Below the pieces are notes generated by a model that worked only from the letters and a program-made list of their open reading frames with translations, was not told where the DNA came from and made no database searches. A stretch of DNA of 64,000 nucleotides from Mesorhizobium sp. 1M-11 (GTDB lineage Bacteria; Pseudomonadota; Alphaproteobacteria; Rhizobiales; Rhizobiaceae). The number at the start of each line of letters is the position of its first letter. Position 1 is the first letter of the stretch. Positions 8,772 through 18,266 of the stretch are shown here, piece by piece. The stretch lies in NCBI RefSeq assembly GCF_001303895.1, contig NZ_LJSD01000024.1, positions 27,138 to 91,137 of the forward strand. Direction: 5' to 3'. Made by a program: the position numbers and the translations under genes.

Positions 8772-8835
8772 CTTTTGTCCTTATGCAGAAATTCCCGTCA
8801 GCGGGAGATGGCCGCCCCCTGTAACCGCCGATACT

Positions 8836-8939
8836 AGAGCGTTTCCGTTTTTCACGGAAACGCGGAAACGCTTTAACTTTTTGTTTTTACGCAATTCCAG
8901 ACGCAAAACCGCTACGCACTTTTGCTGGAATTGCTCTAA
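8836..8939. repeat. RIME-like double-palindrome repeat, copy 1
   Basis: Two adjacent inverted repeats: AGAGCGTTTCCG with its complement around a short loop, then CAATTCCAG...CTGGAATTG. A closely similar copy lies at 20465-20554, with the same order and spacing of blocks. The layout matches the Rhizobium-specific intergenic mosaic elements known from rhizobia. It lies between the SDR and the aldehyde dehydrogenase genes. Confidence 0.85.
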
Positions 8940-8954
8940 AGCGCGGAACGCGCT

Positions 8955-10430
8955 TTACCCATGATTGAACACGACCGTCTTTGTCGCCGACATGTCGTAG
9001 AGCGCCTCGAAACCCTTCTCGCGGCCATGGCCGGAGCGCTTGAAGCCGCCAAAGGGCAGTTCGATGCCACCACCGGCTCCGTAACCGTTGACGAACACCT
9101 GGCCCGAGCGCACGCGTTTCGCCAACCTGTGCTGGCGCGCACCGTCCTTGGTCCAGATGCCGGCGACGAGGCCGAATTCGGTGCCGTTGGCGAGCTTGAC
9201 CGCCTCATCCTCGCTGCCGAAGGCAAACAAGGTCAGCACCGGGCCAAACACCTCCTCCTGCGCGATGGTGGAAGCAGGATCGACGGAACCGAACAGGGCG
9301 GGCGCGAAATAATAACCGCTGGCCGGCGCATCCTTGGCAATCGAACCGCGCGCCAGTACCGGAATCCCGGCTTTCTCGGCATCCGCCACCATGCCGGCGA
9401 CGCGCGCCTGCTGGCGTGGATTGATCAATGCGCCGAGATCGAGATCGGCATCATGCGGACCGGCGACCAGTTTCGAAAAACGTTCGGCGAGCGCCCTGGC
9501 AACCTCGTCATAGACCGGTCGCTCGACCAGCACGCGGCTGCCGGCGGAGCAGGTCTGCCCGCCGTTCTGGATGATGGCGTTGACCAGCACGGGCAATGCC
9601 TTTTCCAGGTCCGCATCGGCAAACACCAGTTGCGGCGACTTGCCGCCGAGTTCCATGGTGACACCACGATTGTTCATCGCCGCCGCCTGCTGGATCGCCG
9701 TGCCGGTGGCCGGCGAGCCGGTGAAAGTGACGTAGTCGACATCGGGATGGCCTGACAAAAGCGCGCCCGCTTCGCGGCCGTAGCCGGTGATGACGTTGAA
9801 CACGCCTTCCGGGATTCCCGCTTCCAACGCGAGTTCCGCCATGCGGATGGCCGTCAGCGAAGCATCTTCGGCCGGCTTCACCACCAGCGTGTTGCCCATG
9901 GCGAGTGCCGCACCGGCGACACGCGCCAGGATCTGCAGCGGATAGTTCCAGGGGATGATGCCAGCGACGACACCATGCGGCTCGCGCAGCGTAAGCGCCG
10001 TGTAACCATCGAGGAAAGGAATGGTGGCGCCATGGATCTTGTCGGCAGCACCGCCGTAGAATTCGTAGTAGCGCATGGTGGCTGCGACATCGGCCTTGCC
10101 CTGGCGCGCGGGCTTACCAGTGTCACGCGATTCCAGTGCGGCCAACTCGGCGCCGTGCTTCTCGACCAGTTGGAACAGCCTGCTCAGACAGCGGCCACGT
10201 TCCACCGCCGGCATTTTCGCCCAGGGGCCGTCCTCGAACGCGTGGCGTGCGCTTGCCACCGCCAGATCGACATCGGCCTGGCCGGACGCCGGGATGGATG
10301 CGAAAACCTGGCCGTCGGAAGGAGAAGCGACATCGATGCGCAAGCCGGAAACGGCATCAAGCGCCTTGCCGCCGATGATCTGGCGGAAGCTGCGGCCTTC
10401 CGCAACCGTGCTCGAAAGATGTCCGTCCAT
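8955..10430 (-). CDS. Aldehyde dehydrogenase family protein
   Basis: 491 residues from the ATG at 10430, which has the ribosome site GGGAGAAATCGGA. Standard ALDH landmarks: IIPWNYPLQI, the NAD-contact lysine in VVKPAEDAS, FTGSPATG, the catalytic Glu in VTMELGGKSPQLV, the catalytic Cys in GGQTCSAGSRV, and EEVFGPVL. It oxidises an aldehyde to the acid with NAD(P). The sequence resembles betaine-aldehyde or gamma-aminobutyraldehyde dehydrogenases but the substrate is not fixed. A longer frame to 10535 lacks a supported start. The divergent zwf gene shares the 258-bp upstream region. Confidence 0.9.
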   Translation of the reverse strand: MDGHLSSTVAEGRSFRQIIGGKALDAVSGLRIDVASPSDGQVFASIPASGQADVDLAVASARHAFEDGPWAKMPAVERGRCLSRLFQLVEKHGAELAALESRDTGKPARQGKADVAATMRYYEFYGGAADKIHGATIPFLDGYTALTLREPHGVVAGIIPWNYPLQILARVAGAALAMGNTLVVKPAEDASLTAIRMAELALEAGIPEGVFNVITGYGREAGALLSGHPDVDYVTFTGSPATGTAIQQAAAMNNRGVTMELGGKSPQLVFADADLEKALPVLVNAIIQNGGQTCSAGSRVLVERPVYDEVARALAERFSKLVAGPHDADLDLGALINPRQQARVAGMVADAEKAGIPVLARGSIAKDAPASGYYFAPALFGSVDPASTIAQEEVFGPVLTLFAFGSEDEAVKLANGTEFGLVAGIWTKDGARQHRLAKRVRSGQVFVNGYGAGGGIELPFGGFKRSGHGREKGFEALYDMSATKTVVFNHG

Positions 10431-10566
10431 TCCGATTTCTCCCGTGGCCTTCCGCCAAATGCGCCCTAGTTGGCAGGGCGTGATAGTGGCCGCACTATCG
10501 CGCAATGAACAGTGCCCGTGCTGGACCAGTCTCAAACACGATGCTGTGACACCATAGCACTGGAAA

Positions 10567-10590
10567 AATTAAATCGATTAGATTATATCG
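10567..10590. promoter_or_regulatory. AT-rich site with AATCGATT palindrome upstream of zwf
   Basis: An AT-rich island in GC-rich sequence, with a perfect 8-bp palindrome AATCGATT at 10572-10579 next to GATTATAT, which could act as a -10 element. It lies in the divergent region between the aldehyde dehydrogenase and zwf. A regulator-binding site is inference. Confidence 0.35.
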
Positions 10591-10688
10591 GCTCCCGTCG
10601 CATTGCGGCAGTGTTGTTAGCGCATCATGACCAACGCCCCCGACCCCCGAAGGTTGCTGAGCGCAGGTAGCGCGAGATCGGACGAAGC

Positions 10689-12161
10689 ATGACCAGCCAG
10701 ATCATCCCCGTCGACCCGTTCGACTTCATCATTTTCGGCGGCACCGGCGATTTGTCGGAACGCAAGCTCCTGCCGGCGCTCTATTATCGCCAGCGAGACC
10801 ATCAGTTCTCGGAGCCGACCAGGATCATCGGTACATCGCGAACCAAGATGAGCGACGACGAATTCCGCGCTTTCGCAAAGAAGGCGATCGAGAGCCATGT
10901 CGCCGCGGCCGATATCGACGCCAAGGAACTGGACATCTTCCTTGCCCGGCTTTCCTACGTGCCGGCTGATGCCACCAGCGGCACCGGCTTCGACGCATTG
11001 AAAAAGGCGATCGGCGATTCCAAGGCGATCCGCGCCTTCTACATGGCGGTTTCGCCGTCGCTGTTCGGCTCGATCTCGGACCAGCTCAAGCAGCACAAGC
11101 TGATCACGCCGACCTCGCGCATCGTCGTGGAAAAGCCGATCGGGCGCGACCTCGCTTCGGCCAAGGCGCTGAACGACCTGGTCGGTGACGACTTCGACGA
11201 AAGCCAGATCTTCCGCATCGACCACTATCTCGGAAAGGAGACGGTGCAGAACCTGATGGCGCTGCGTTTCGCCAACGCGCTCTACGAGCCGCTGTGGAAT
11301 TCGGCCCATATCGACCATGTGCAGATCACGGTGGCCGAGACCGTCGGCCTGGAAGACCGCGTCACTTATTACGACAAGGCCGGCGCGCTGCGCGACATGG
11401 TACAGAACCACATGCTGCAATTGCTCTGCCTCGTCGCCATGGAGGTGCCCTCCTCGATGGATGCGGACGCCGTGCGCGACGAGAAGCTGAAGGTGCTGCG
11501 CGCGCTGAAGCGCATCAACGGCACCGAGGCGCCGAAGCAGACCGTGCGCGGCCAGTACCGCGCCGGCGCTTCCGCCGGCGGCCCGGTGAAGGGTTATGTC
11601 GAGGAACTCGGCGCCGAGAGCAACACGGAGACCTTCGTCGCCATCAAGGCCGAGATCGCCAACTGGCGCTGGGCCGGCGTGCCGTTCTACCTGCGCACCG
11701 GAAAGCGGCTGGCATCGCGCGTTTCCGAGATCGTCATCGAGTTCAAGCCGATCCCGCATTCGATCTTCAACGGCGACAATGCCGGACCGATCTTCGCCAA
11801 CCAGCTGGTCATCCGCCTGCAGCCGAACGAAGGCGTCAAGCAGTACATCATGATCAAGGATCCGGGCCCGGGTGGCATGCGCCTGCGCCAGATCTCGCTC
11901 GACATGAGCTTCGCGCAGCAGTTCAGGGGCCGCGCACCCGATGCCTATGAACGCCTGATCATGGACGTGATCCGCGGCAACCAGACGCTGTTCATGCGCC
12001 GTGACGAGGTCGAGGCGGCCTGGAAATGGATCGATCCGATCCAGAACGCCTGGGAAAATGCCCGCCAGGACGCGCAGGGCTACACCGCCGGCACCTGGGG
12101 ACCATCCGCCTCGATCGCGCTTATCGAGCGTGACGGCCGCACCTGGCACGAGAGCATTTGA
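10689..12161 (+). CDS. zwf: Glucose-6-phosphate 1-dehydrogenase
   Basis: 490 residues, the usual bacterial length. The NADP fold motif FGGTGDLSERKLLPALY is near the N-terminus, and the active-site signature RIDHYLGKETVQNL contains the catalytic Asp-His pair and substrate lysine. It oxidises glucose 6-phosphate to 6-phosphogluconolactone in the cytosol. First gene of zwf-pgl-edd, the Entner-Doudoroff operon arrangement typical of rhizobia. Its stop (12159-12161) is followed by the pgl ATG two bases later, so translation is probably coupled. Confidence 0.97.
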   Translation: MTSQIIPVDPFDFIIFGGTGDLSERKLLPALYYRQRDHQFSEPTRIIGTSRTKMSDDEFRAFAKKAIESHVAAADIDAKELDIFLARLSYVPADATSGTGFDALKKAIGDSKAIRAFYMAVSPSLFGSISDQLKQHKLITPTSRIVVEKPIGRDLASAKALNDLVGDDFDESQIFRIDHYLGKETVQNLMALRFANALYEPLWNSAHIDHVQITVAETVGLEDRVTYYDKAGALRDMVQNHMLQLLCLVAMEVPSSMDADAVRDEKLKVLRALKRINGTEAPKQTVRGQYRAGASAGGPVKGYVEELGAESNTETFVAIKAEIANWRWAGVPFYLRTGKRLASRVSEIVIEFKPIPHSIFNGDNAGPIFANQLVIRLQPNEGVKQYIMIKDPGPGGMRLRQISLDMSFAQQFRGRAPDAYERLIMDVIRGNQTLFMRRDEVEAAWKWIDPIQNAWENARQDAQGYTAGTWGPSASIALIERDGRTWHESI

Positions 12162-12163
12162 CG

Positions 12164-12859
12164 ATGGCCGGGAATTATCGCCGCCACGACTTCGCAGACA
12201 GGGAAAGCCTGGCCGCCGCTCTTGCCGAGGCCGTCGCCGGCAGACTGTCGGCTGAAATCCGTGCCACGCAGGCAGCAAGCCTCGCCGTCTCCGGCGGCTC
12301 GACGCCCGCTCGCTTCTTCGAAGTGCTGTCAAACACCGACATCGCCTGGGACAGCGTCAACCTGACCCTGATCGACGAGCGTTATGTCCCCGACACCTCG
12401 CCGCGTTCCAATGCCGGGCTGGTCAAGGCCAGACTCAAGCAGAACAGAGCAGCCAACGCCCGTTTCCTGCCGCTCTACGCCAGCGGCGAGCTCGATGCGG
12501 ATTTGAAGAACGCCGAACATTTCCTGACGACCTTCTTCAATCCGCCCGACGTGGCGATCCTCGGCATGGGCAATGACGGCCACACGGCCTCGTTCTTCCC
12601 GGATGCGAAGGAGCTGGAGCACCTGCTCGACCCGGCATCGCGCGACGAGATCGCCGCCGTCCACGCCGACAGCGCCGGTGAGTTGCGACTGACACTGACG
12701 CTTTCTCTGATCCGCCGGGCGCGCTTCCTCGCCCTGCATATAGAAGGCGCCGAAAAGCTGGCAACACTGGAAAAGGCGCTGGCGCCGGGGTCGACGCTGC
12801 CGATCCGCCGCGTCATCGACGCAGCGACAAGCCCGGTCGAAATCTTCTGGGCCCCCTGA
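12164..12859 (+). CDS. pgl: 6-phosphogluconolactonase
   Basis: 231 residues from the ATG at 12164; a TTG at 12158 overlapping the zwf stop is the alternative. Family motifs are AVSGGSTPARFFEVL, LIDERYVPDTSPRSNAG and GMGNDGHTASFFPDA, which form the lactone-phosphate site of DevB-type enzymes. It hydrolyses 6-phosphogluconolactone to 6-phosphogluconate, the link between Zwf and Edd. The gene ends just before a strong 36-bp inverted repeat that separates it from edd. Confidence 0.95.
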   Translation: MAGNYRRHDFADRESLAAALAEAVAGRLSAEIRATQAASLAVSGGSTPARFFEVLSNTDIAWDSVNLTLIDERYVPDTSPRSNAGLVKARLKQNRAANARFLPLYASGELDADLKNAEHFLTTFFNPPDVAILGMGNDGHTASFFPDAKELEHLLDPASRDEIAAVHADSAGELRLTLTLSLIRRARFLALHIEGAEKLATLEKALAPGSTLPIRRVIDAATSPVEIFWAP

Positions 12860-12879
12860 TGCGACGCAGCGCGACGACA

Positions 12880-12971
12880 CCCCCACCCCTAACCCCTCCC
12901 CTCAAGGGGGAGGGGGACTTGGCGCGCGGCAGCTTCCCCTCCCCCTTGAGGGGAGGGGTTAGGGGTGGGGG
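12880..12971. repeat. Perfect 36-bp inverted repeat between pgl and edd
   Basis: Arms 12880-12915 and 12936-12971 are exact reverse complements around a 20-bp loop. The sequence is built from runs of C and G (ACCCCTAACCCCTCCCC type), like other dispersed intergenic repeats in the window. Transcribed, it would fold into a very stable stem inside the zwf-pgl-edd operon, but no T-run follows, so it is not a classical terminator. Confidence 0.95.
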
Positions 12972-13001
12972 TCTTCCACCCTACCCGAATGGAAACCAGC
13001 C

Positions 13002-14819
13002 ATGACAGCCAGATCCGACATCGAAGCCATCACCAGCCGCATCCGCGAGCGCTCCCGGGCCAGCCGCGAGACCTATCTTGGTCGCATCGGCGAAGCGTCG
13101 GGCCGCGCCGCCAATCGCGGGGTACTGTCCTGCGGCAACCTCGCGCACGGCTTCGCCGTCTGCAGCCCGTCTGAAAAGGTCGCGCTGGGTGGTGACCGCG
13201 TGCCGAACCTCGGCATCATCACCTCCTATAACGACATGCTGTCGGCGCATCAGCCGTTCGAGACGTTCCCGCAGCTCATCAAGCAGGCGGCGACGGAGGC
13301 CGGGGGCATCGCCCAGGTCGCCGGCGGCGTGCCGGCCATGTGTGACGGCGTCACCCAGGGCCAGCCCGGCATGGAACTGTCGCTGTTCTCGCGCGACGTG
13401 ATTGCCATGGCCGCCGCGATCGGGCTTTCGCACAACATGTTCGATGCTGCCGTCTATCTCGGCGTCTGCGACAAGATCGTTCCCGGCCTGGTGATCGCCG
13501 CCCTCACCTTCGGCCATCTGCCGGCTGTCTTCATTCCGGCGGGCCCGATGACCTCCGGCATCCCGAACGACGAGAAGGCGCGCGTGCGCCAGCTTTACGC
13601 CGAAGGCAAATGCGGCCGCGCTGAACTGCTCGAGGCCGAGTCCAAGTCCTATCACGGCCCAGGCACCTGCACCTTCTACGGCACGGCCAATTCCAACCAG
13701 ATGCTGATGGAGATCATGGGCCTGCATACGCCGGGCGCTTCCTTCGTCAATCCAGGCACGCCGCTGCGCGACGCGCTGACCCGCGAAGCCACCAAGCGGG
13801 CGCTGAGCCTGACGGCGATGGGCAATGCCTATACCCCGGTCGGCCGCATGATCGACGAGCGCTCCTTCGTTAACGGCATCGTTGGCCTGCACGCTACCGG
13901 CGGCTCGACCAACCACACCATCCACCTGATCGCGATGGCGGCGGCGGCCGGCATCAAGCTGACCTGGCAGGACATTTCGGACCTTTCCGAAGCCGTGCCG
14001 CTGCTCGCCCGTGTCTATCCGAACGGGCTTTCCGACGTGAACCATTTCCACGCCGCCGGCGGCCTCGGCTTCATGATCCGCGAACTGCTCGATGCCGGCC
14101 TGCTGCATGAGGACGTGCAGACGGTGTGGGGTGAGGGCCTGCGTCCTTACACGGTCGAGGCAAAGCTCGGTACCGATGGTTCCGTCATGCGTGAAGCCGC
14201 GCCGGCGGCAAGCGGCGATGAGAAGGTGCTGGTGCCGGTCAGCCAGGCTTTCCAGTCGACCGGCGGCCTCAAGGTGCTTGCCGGCAATCTCGGCCACGCC
14301 ATCATCAAGACCTCGGCCGTGAAGCCGGAGCGGCGCATCATCGAAGCGCCGGCCAGGGTGTTCCATAGCCAGCAGGGGCTGAACGACGCCTTCAAGGCCG
14401 GCGAGCTGACCGGCGATTTCGTCGCCGTCATCCGCTTCCAGGGCCCGAAGGCCAATGGCATGCCGGAACTTCACAAGCTGACCACGGTGCTCGGCATCTT
14501 GCAGGACCGCGGCCAGCGCGTGGCGCTGGTCACCGACGGTCGCATGTCGGGTGCTTCCGGCAAGGTGCCGGCTGCGATCCACGTCACCCCGGAGGCTCTC
14601 GAAGACGGCCCGATCGCCCGCGTGCATGACGGCGACATCGTCAGGCTCGACGGCGAGGCTGGCACGCTGGAAGTGCTGGTTCCGGCCGGAGAATTCGCCG
14701 TGCGGCCCGCAGCCTCCGCCGACCTGTCCGAACACGAATTCGGACTTGGCCGCGAGCTGTTCGCGGGCTTCCGCCAGATGGCCGGCCGCGCTGACCATGG
14801 CGCGAGCGCGTTTGGGTGA
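13002..14819 (+). CDS. edd: Phosphogluconate dehydratase
   Basis: 605 residues, as expected for Edd of the IlvD/Edd family. Cluster and substrate motifs seen are [52 protein letters not shown] and [21 protein letters not shown]; conserved cysteines in the first three are those that bind the Fe-S cluster in this family. It dehydrates 6-phosphogluconate to 2-keto-3-deoxy-6-phosphogluconate. The aldolase gene (eda) is not in this window. Transcription probably continues from pgl, unless the inverted repeat attenuates it. Confidence 0.97.
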   Translation: MTARSDIEAITSRIRERSRASRETYLGRIGEASGRAANRGVLSCGNLAHGFAVCSPSEKVALGGDRVPNLGIITSYNDMLSAHQPFETFPQLIKQAATEAGGIAQVAGGVPAMCDGVTQGQPGMELSLFSRDVIAMAAAIGLSHNMFDAAVYLGVCDKIVPGLVIAALTFGHLPAVFIPAGPMTSGIPNDEKARVRQLYAEGKCGRAELLEAESKSYHGPGTCTFYGTANSNQMLMEIMGLHTPGASFVNPGTPLRDALTREATKRALSLTAMGNAYTPVGRMIDERSFVNGIVGLHATGGSTNHTIHLIAMAAAAGIKLTWQDISDLSEAVPLLARVYPNGLSDVNHFHAAGGLGFMIRELLDAGLLHEDVQTVWGEGLRPYTVEAKLGTDGSVMREAAPAASGDEKVLVPVSQAFQSTGGLKVLAGNLGHAIIKTSAVKPERRIIEAPARVFHSQQGLNDAFKAGELTGDFVAVIRFQGPKANGMPELHKLTTVLGILQDRGQRVALVTDGRMSGASGKVPAAIHVTPEALEDGPIARVHDGDIVRLDGEAGTLEVLVPAGEFAVRPAASADLSEHEFGLGRELFAGFRQMAGRADHGASAFG

Positions 14820-15159
14820 ATTAAGCGCTGCCGCATCTTCCTTGCGAAGGCGCGGCGCCTCTTATCTCCCCCTTGCGGGGGAGAAAGCGATTTCAGCATC
14901 TTAGCGAGCACGCCCGTTAGGGCGGCACAGCTAAGTGCTAGAAATCGCAAGAGATGGGATTTGCAGCCGCTGCGTTGACGGTCTGCTGTTTCGAGCCCCC
15001 TAAAGGAAAGAAAAAACGCCTCTCTTGCGAAACCCCAGCTGAAAATCCCCTCTCTTGGATTTTCTACGACTTAGCCTCGCGGCGGCCTTTGGCCTGCTCC
15101 GGCTAAGATCGTGAAAATCCGTTCTCCACCGCAGGGGGGAGATAAGGGCGCGCGCGCTT
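14820..15159. repeat. Dispersed-repeat region with long imperfect inverted arms
   Basis: 340 bp without a gene. The left part (TTATCTCCCCCTTGCGGGGG, from about 14862, followed by a GCGATTTCA and TTAGC segment) is mirrored by the right part (TTAGCC, GTGAAAATCC, then a GGGGGGAGATAA end near 15145). It looks like a composite intergenic repeat lying between convergent genes. Confidence 0.6.
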
Positions 15160-16812
15160 CTACGGCACCGTCACCTCGGCCCGCTCGCCGGCCTTCACCG
15201 TCACCGGAACCTCGGTCTTGACATCATCATCGCCACGGATCGCCACCACGACATAGTCGCCGGCCGGCAAGGTCGCCTGGTGCGTTTCGCCGTATGAATT
15301 ACCGAAAGCCTGGCGCTTGCCTTCGATGTCCTTCTTGGCGGCGTAGACCTCGATTTCCTTGGCACCCTTCGCATCGGCCGCCAGCACACCCGCATCGAGC
15401 ACGACATTGACGTCGGTCTTTTCGCCGACCTTTACGGTGAAGGGCGTTTCGGCGGTCGCCTCGTCCATCTTGGCCATGACGACGTAGTTGCCGGGCGGCA
15501 GGTCGAACTTCTGGTCCGGTCCGTACGAAGTCGAGACATCGTCGCGCTGGCCGTCGAGGTTCTTCTCGGCTTTGAAGACGCGCACGACGAGGCCACCGGA
15601 ATCCACCTTCTTGCCTTCCACGTAGAAGGCGTTGGTCACCACCTTGCCAACGCCGACGGCAATGTCCTTCTCAATCGTCTCACCGGCCTTGAGAGTGACC
15701 TTTTCGGTCGCCGTGCCCTCGCCGACCTTGACGGTGATTTCCTGTTCGCCGGCCGGGAAGACGGCCTTCATCTGCCCGTAGTAAGTGGTCGTGCCATCAC
15801 CGGGATACCTGACCTGGATGGCAGCGCCATCGGCAATTTCCGCCCCCTCGCTTGCGTGGGCACGAACGATCAGCGTTCCGGCGTCCAGCACATAGCGCGG
15901 CGCGGCGACCTTGTCGGCTTCGATCGTGACCGCCTGATCGCGTTCGACATGGCCGACCTTGGCGACAAGCACGTATTTGCCAGGTTCGGCATTGCCTTTC
16001 CACGCACCATAGTCGGTCGAGGCATAGTCGCCGCGGCTGCCGTCGGCATTCGCCTTGTAGAGCACCCAGGACTGGCCGATATCGGTGGTGATGTCGGAGC
16101 TGCCTTCGGCCAGGGTCAGCGTCGGCATCAGGTTGAATTCCACCTTTTCCGGCTCGGGCGCGGGCGCCGGCTTGGGTTCGGGCGCCGGTTTCTCGGCGAC
16201 GGTCTGCTTGAGCGCGTCTTCGAGGCCAGCCGCGTCGGTCGCCTGGATATATTTGCCGCCGGTGTTTTCGGCGAGGCACGCCACCCCCCTGCCCTCATCC
16301 GCCGTCAGGCCGAAACCGACGACATGCGCGGTGAAATCGACACCCGCCGCCTTCAATTCCTTGCCGAGCGCACATGGGTCGGCATTGCAGGTCTCGAGGC
16401 CGTCGGTGATCAGCACGACGGTTGCCTTCTCTTCGGTGTATTTCAGCGCCTCGGCCGCCTTGCGAACGGCCGCCGTCAACGGCGTCTTACCGAGGAATTT
16501 CATGGAATCGGCGGCAGCGGTGATGGCACTTGCCGTGCCGGCAGCCGGCGGAACGACGAGCTCGATGTCCTCGCAACTGCCTTTCTCGCGGTGGCCATAA
16601 GCCATCAGGCCGAGTTCCCTGTCGGCGGGAAGCGACTGCAGCACGGTGCGCAGTGACTGGCGCGCGATCTCCAGCTTCGGCTTGCCGTCGATCTGGCCCC
16701 ACATCGAGCCGGACGCATCGAGAACGATGATGGTGCGATCGGCCGCCAGCACAGGCGCCGCAAACAAAAGCGCCGTCACGACAGCCGCGATCCATCTGGC
16801 AAAAATCGACAT
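15160..16812 (-). CDS. Secreted von Willebrand factor A domain protein
   Basis: 550 residues. A Sec signal peptide (residues 1-23, cleavage after VLA) precedes a VWA domain at about 26-210 with an intact MIDAS motif DASGS (D32, S34, S36), a later threonine (GKTPLT) and aspartate (LITDGLETC). An Ala/Pro/Glu linker follows. The C-terminal half (about 225-550) contains several beta-rich repeats with a recurring VKAGE / V.VGE...V.LDAG pattern, probably carboxypeptidase-regulatory-like modules. The protein is periplasmic or exported and likely binds a metal-dependent protein ligand; the partner is unknown. Confidence 0.85.
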   Translation of the reverse strand: MSIFARWIAAVVTALLFAAPVLAADRTIIVLDASGSMWGQIDGKPKLEIARQSLRTVLQSLPADRELGLMAYGHREKGSCEDIELVVPPAAGTASAITAAADSMKFLGKTPLTAAVRKAAEALKYTEEKATVVLITDGLETCNADPCALGKELKAAGVDFTAHVVGFGLTADEGRGVACLAENTGGKYIQATDAAGLEDALKQTVAEKPAPEPKPAPAPEPEKVEFNLMPTLTLAEGSSDITTDIGQSWVLYKANADGSRGDYASTDYGAWKGNAEPGKYVLVAKVGHVERDQAVTIEADKVAAPRYVLDAGTLIVRAHASEGAEIADGAAIQVRYPGDGTTTYYGQMKAVFPAGEQEITVKVGEGTATEKVTLKAGETIEKDIAVGVGKVVTNAFYVEGKKVDSGGLVVRVFKAEKNLDGQRDDVSTSYGPDQKFDLPPGNYVVMAKMDEATAETPFTVKVGEKTDVNVVLDAGVLAADAKGAKEIEVYAAKKDIEGKRQAFGNSYGETHQATLPAGDYVVVAIRGDDDVKTEVPVTVKAGERAEVTVP

Positions 16813-16922
16813 GGTATCCCCTCGTGAGCCTGGCTCGATCCGACGAAGCGGCGAAGATAGCGGTTCGTCGAGAGGAAGGGAATCTGCAATAGGCGATGAA
16901 ATAAGCGGTAAGTGCGCAGGCG

Positions 16923-17378
16923 CTAGCGCTCTTCGGCACGGACGCGATGCAGTGCCTCCGCATAGGCGGAGAGGCCAGCCACGACGACCTGACGCTGATC
17001 GTCGGACAGATGCAGAAAAGCCGCCGCTACCTGGCCATGCCCAAAACGGTTGATCGCCGCCAGCGTCGCCTTGCCGCGCTCGGTCAACCTCAGGAGCTTA
17101 GAACGGGCATCACCCGGGTTCGTCCGTTCTTCGATCTCGCCGGCATCGATCAATTTGCGCAGCATCCGGCTGACACTCGATTTTTCAAGGTTGAGGATTT
17201 CCCCCAGCGCAGCTGCCGTCAAACCGTCATCAGCGCCGATCTCGATGATGGAATGGACTGCTGACGGAGGCAGGTCTGTACCCGCCACCGTTGGCTTCAT
17301 GAAGCCAAGTTCCCGCACGATCCGGCGCGAGGAATCGCGCACCTTCCGGATTTCCGACGTTTCGCTTTCGCTCACCAC
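16923..17378 (-). CDS. MarR-family transcriptional regulator
   Basis: About 151 residues. The winged helix contains LTAAALGEILNLEKSSVSRMLRKLIDAGEIEERTNPGDARSKLLRLTERGK, a typical MarR recognition helix and wing with the conserved D-R pair. The likely start is one of two adjacent GTG codons (17378 or 17375) after AAGGAAG; an earlier frame would run through the operator and is rejected. It is divergent from an SDR gene, and the shared gap carries a perfect palindrome (17401-17415), so it probably represses both genes and releases on a small ligand. Confidence 0.85.
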   Translation of the reverse strand: MVSESETSEIRKVRDSSRRIVRELGFMKPTVAGTDLPPSAVHSIIEIGADDGLTAAALGEILNLEKSSVSRMLRKLIDAGEIEERTNPGDARSKLLRLTERGKATLAAINRFGHGQVAAAFLHLSDDQRQVVVAGLSAYAEALHRVRAEER

Positions 17379-17400
17379 GATGCTTCCTTGCGTCTTATTG

Positions 17401-17415
17401 GTTGTATGATACAAC
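17401..17415. promoter_or_regulatory. Perfect palindrome GTTGTATGATACAAC, probable MarR operator
   Basis: Seven-base arms (GTTGTAT / ATACAAC) around one central G, located in the 75-bp gap between the divergent MarR and SDR genes. MarR proteins bind such short AT-rich palindromes as dimers. No second copy was noticed elsewhere in the window. Confidence 0.7.
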
Positions 17416-17453
17416 TTTATTCTCTGGATCCAAACCGGCAAAGCGGGATCATC

Positions 17454-18254
17454 ATGTCACCCAACGCCCCGAATTTCAGCACCAGGAGAGAAGCGGGCCA
17501 GATGGAAGGACAGATCTGCCTGGTCACCGGAGGCGGTAGCGGCATCGGGAGAGCGACAGCGCTTCGAATGGCGGAATCCGGAGCAGCAGCTGTCATTGTC
17601 GCGGGCCGTCGCGATGAAGAAGGAGAAGCTGTCGCACAGGCCTGCCGCGCGGCTGGGGCCGAAGGCCTTTTTCTTCGCACGGACGTAACACGGGAAGAAG
17701 ACATCAGGCATCTCATACAGACCATTGTCGAGCGGTTCGGCAGGCTGGACACGGCCTTCAACAATGCGGGCTACCAGGAACGGCCCGCGCCCTTGGAAGA
17801 GCAGGACACCGATGTCTTCGACGCTGTCTTCGACACCAATGTACGCTCGGTCTTCCTGTCTCTCAAACATCAACTTGCCGTCATGCTGGCACAACAAAGC
17901 GGAAGGATCGTCATCAACGCCTCGGTCAGCGGCATCCGCAATCCCAATCCCGGCTTTGCGCTCTACTCGGCATCCAAAGCGGCCACGATTTCCCTGATGC
18001 GCTCCGCCGCCATGACCTATGCTCCCCACGGCGTGCGCATCAATGCCGTCGCGCCGGGCCGCGTCGTGACAGACATGATGATGAAGGCTGCGGCCGGTGT
18101 CGGAAGCATGGAAGCTGTGGCTGCGGGCCTGCCGCTGCGCCGCATGGGCCAGCCCGAGGACGTAGCCGAAGCGGTTGTCTGGCTCGCCTCCGACCAATCC
18201 GCTTACATTGTCGGGCATGTCCTGGCCGCCGATGGCGGTTTCCTGGCGACTTGA
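17454..18254 (+). CDS. SDR-family oxidoreductase, probable MarR target
   Basis: 266 residues from the ATG at 17454; the ATG at 17502 (MEGQICL), after an AGGAGAG tract, is an equally good start. Motifs: TGGGSGIGRA cofactor loop, NNAG, catalytic Ser in NASVSG and YSASK, and a C-terminal AADGG. Basic residues after the second strand (AGRRDEE) suggest NADP preference. Substrate unknown. The arrangement with the divergent MarR gene and shared operator suggests induction by an aromatic or other toxic compound; that is inference. Confidence 0.85.
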   Translation: MSPNAPNFSTRREAGQMEGQICLVTGGGSGIGRATALRMAESGAAAVIVAGRRDEEGEAVAQACRAAGAEGLFLRTDVTREEDIRHLIQTIVERFGRLDTAFNNAGYQERPAPLEEQDTDVFDAVFDTNVRSVFLSLKHQLAVMLAQQSGRIVINASVSGIRNPNPGFALYSASKAATISLMRSAAMTYAPHGVRINAVAPGRVVTDMMMKAAAGVGSMEAVAAGLPLRRMGQPEDVAEAVVWLASDQSAYIVGHVLAADGGFLAT

Positions 18255-18266
18255 GAGACGCTCGCA

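Noticed and set aside
10617..12332. 571-codon minus-strand frame opposite zwf, and 605-codon frame opposite edd (12981-14798)
   Set aside because: Both mirror well-recognised enzymes with intact catalytic motifs. The antisense products show no domain or start signals.
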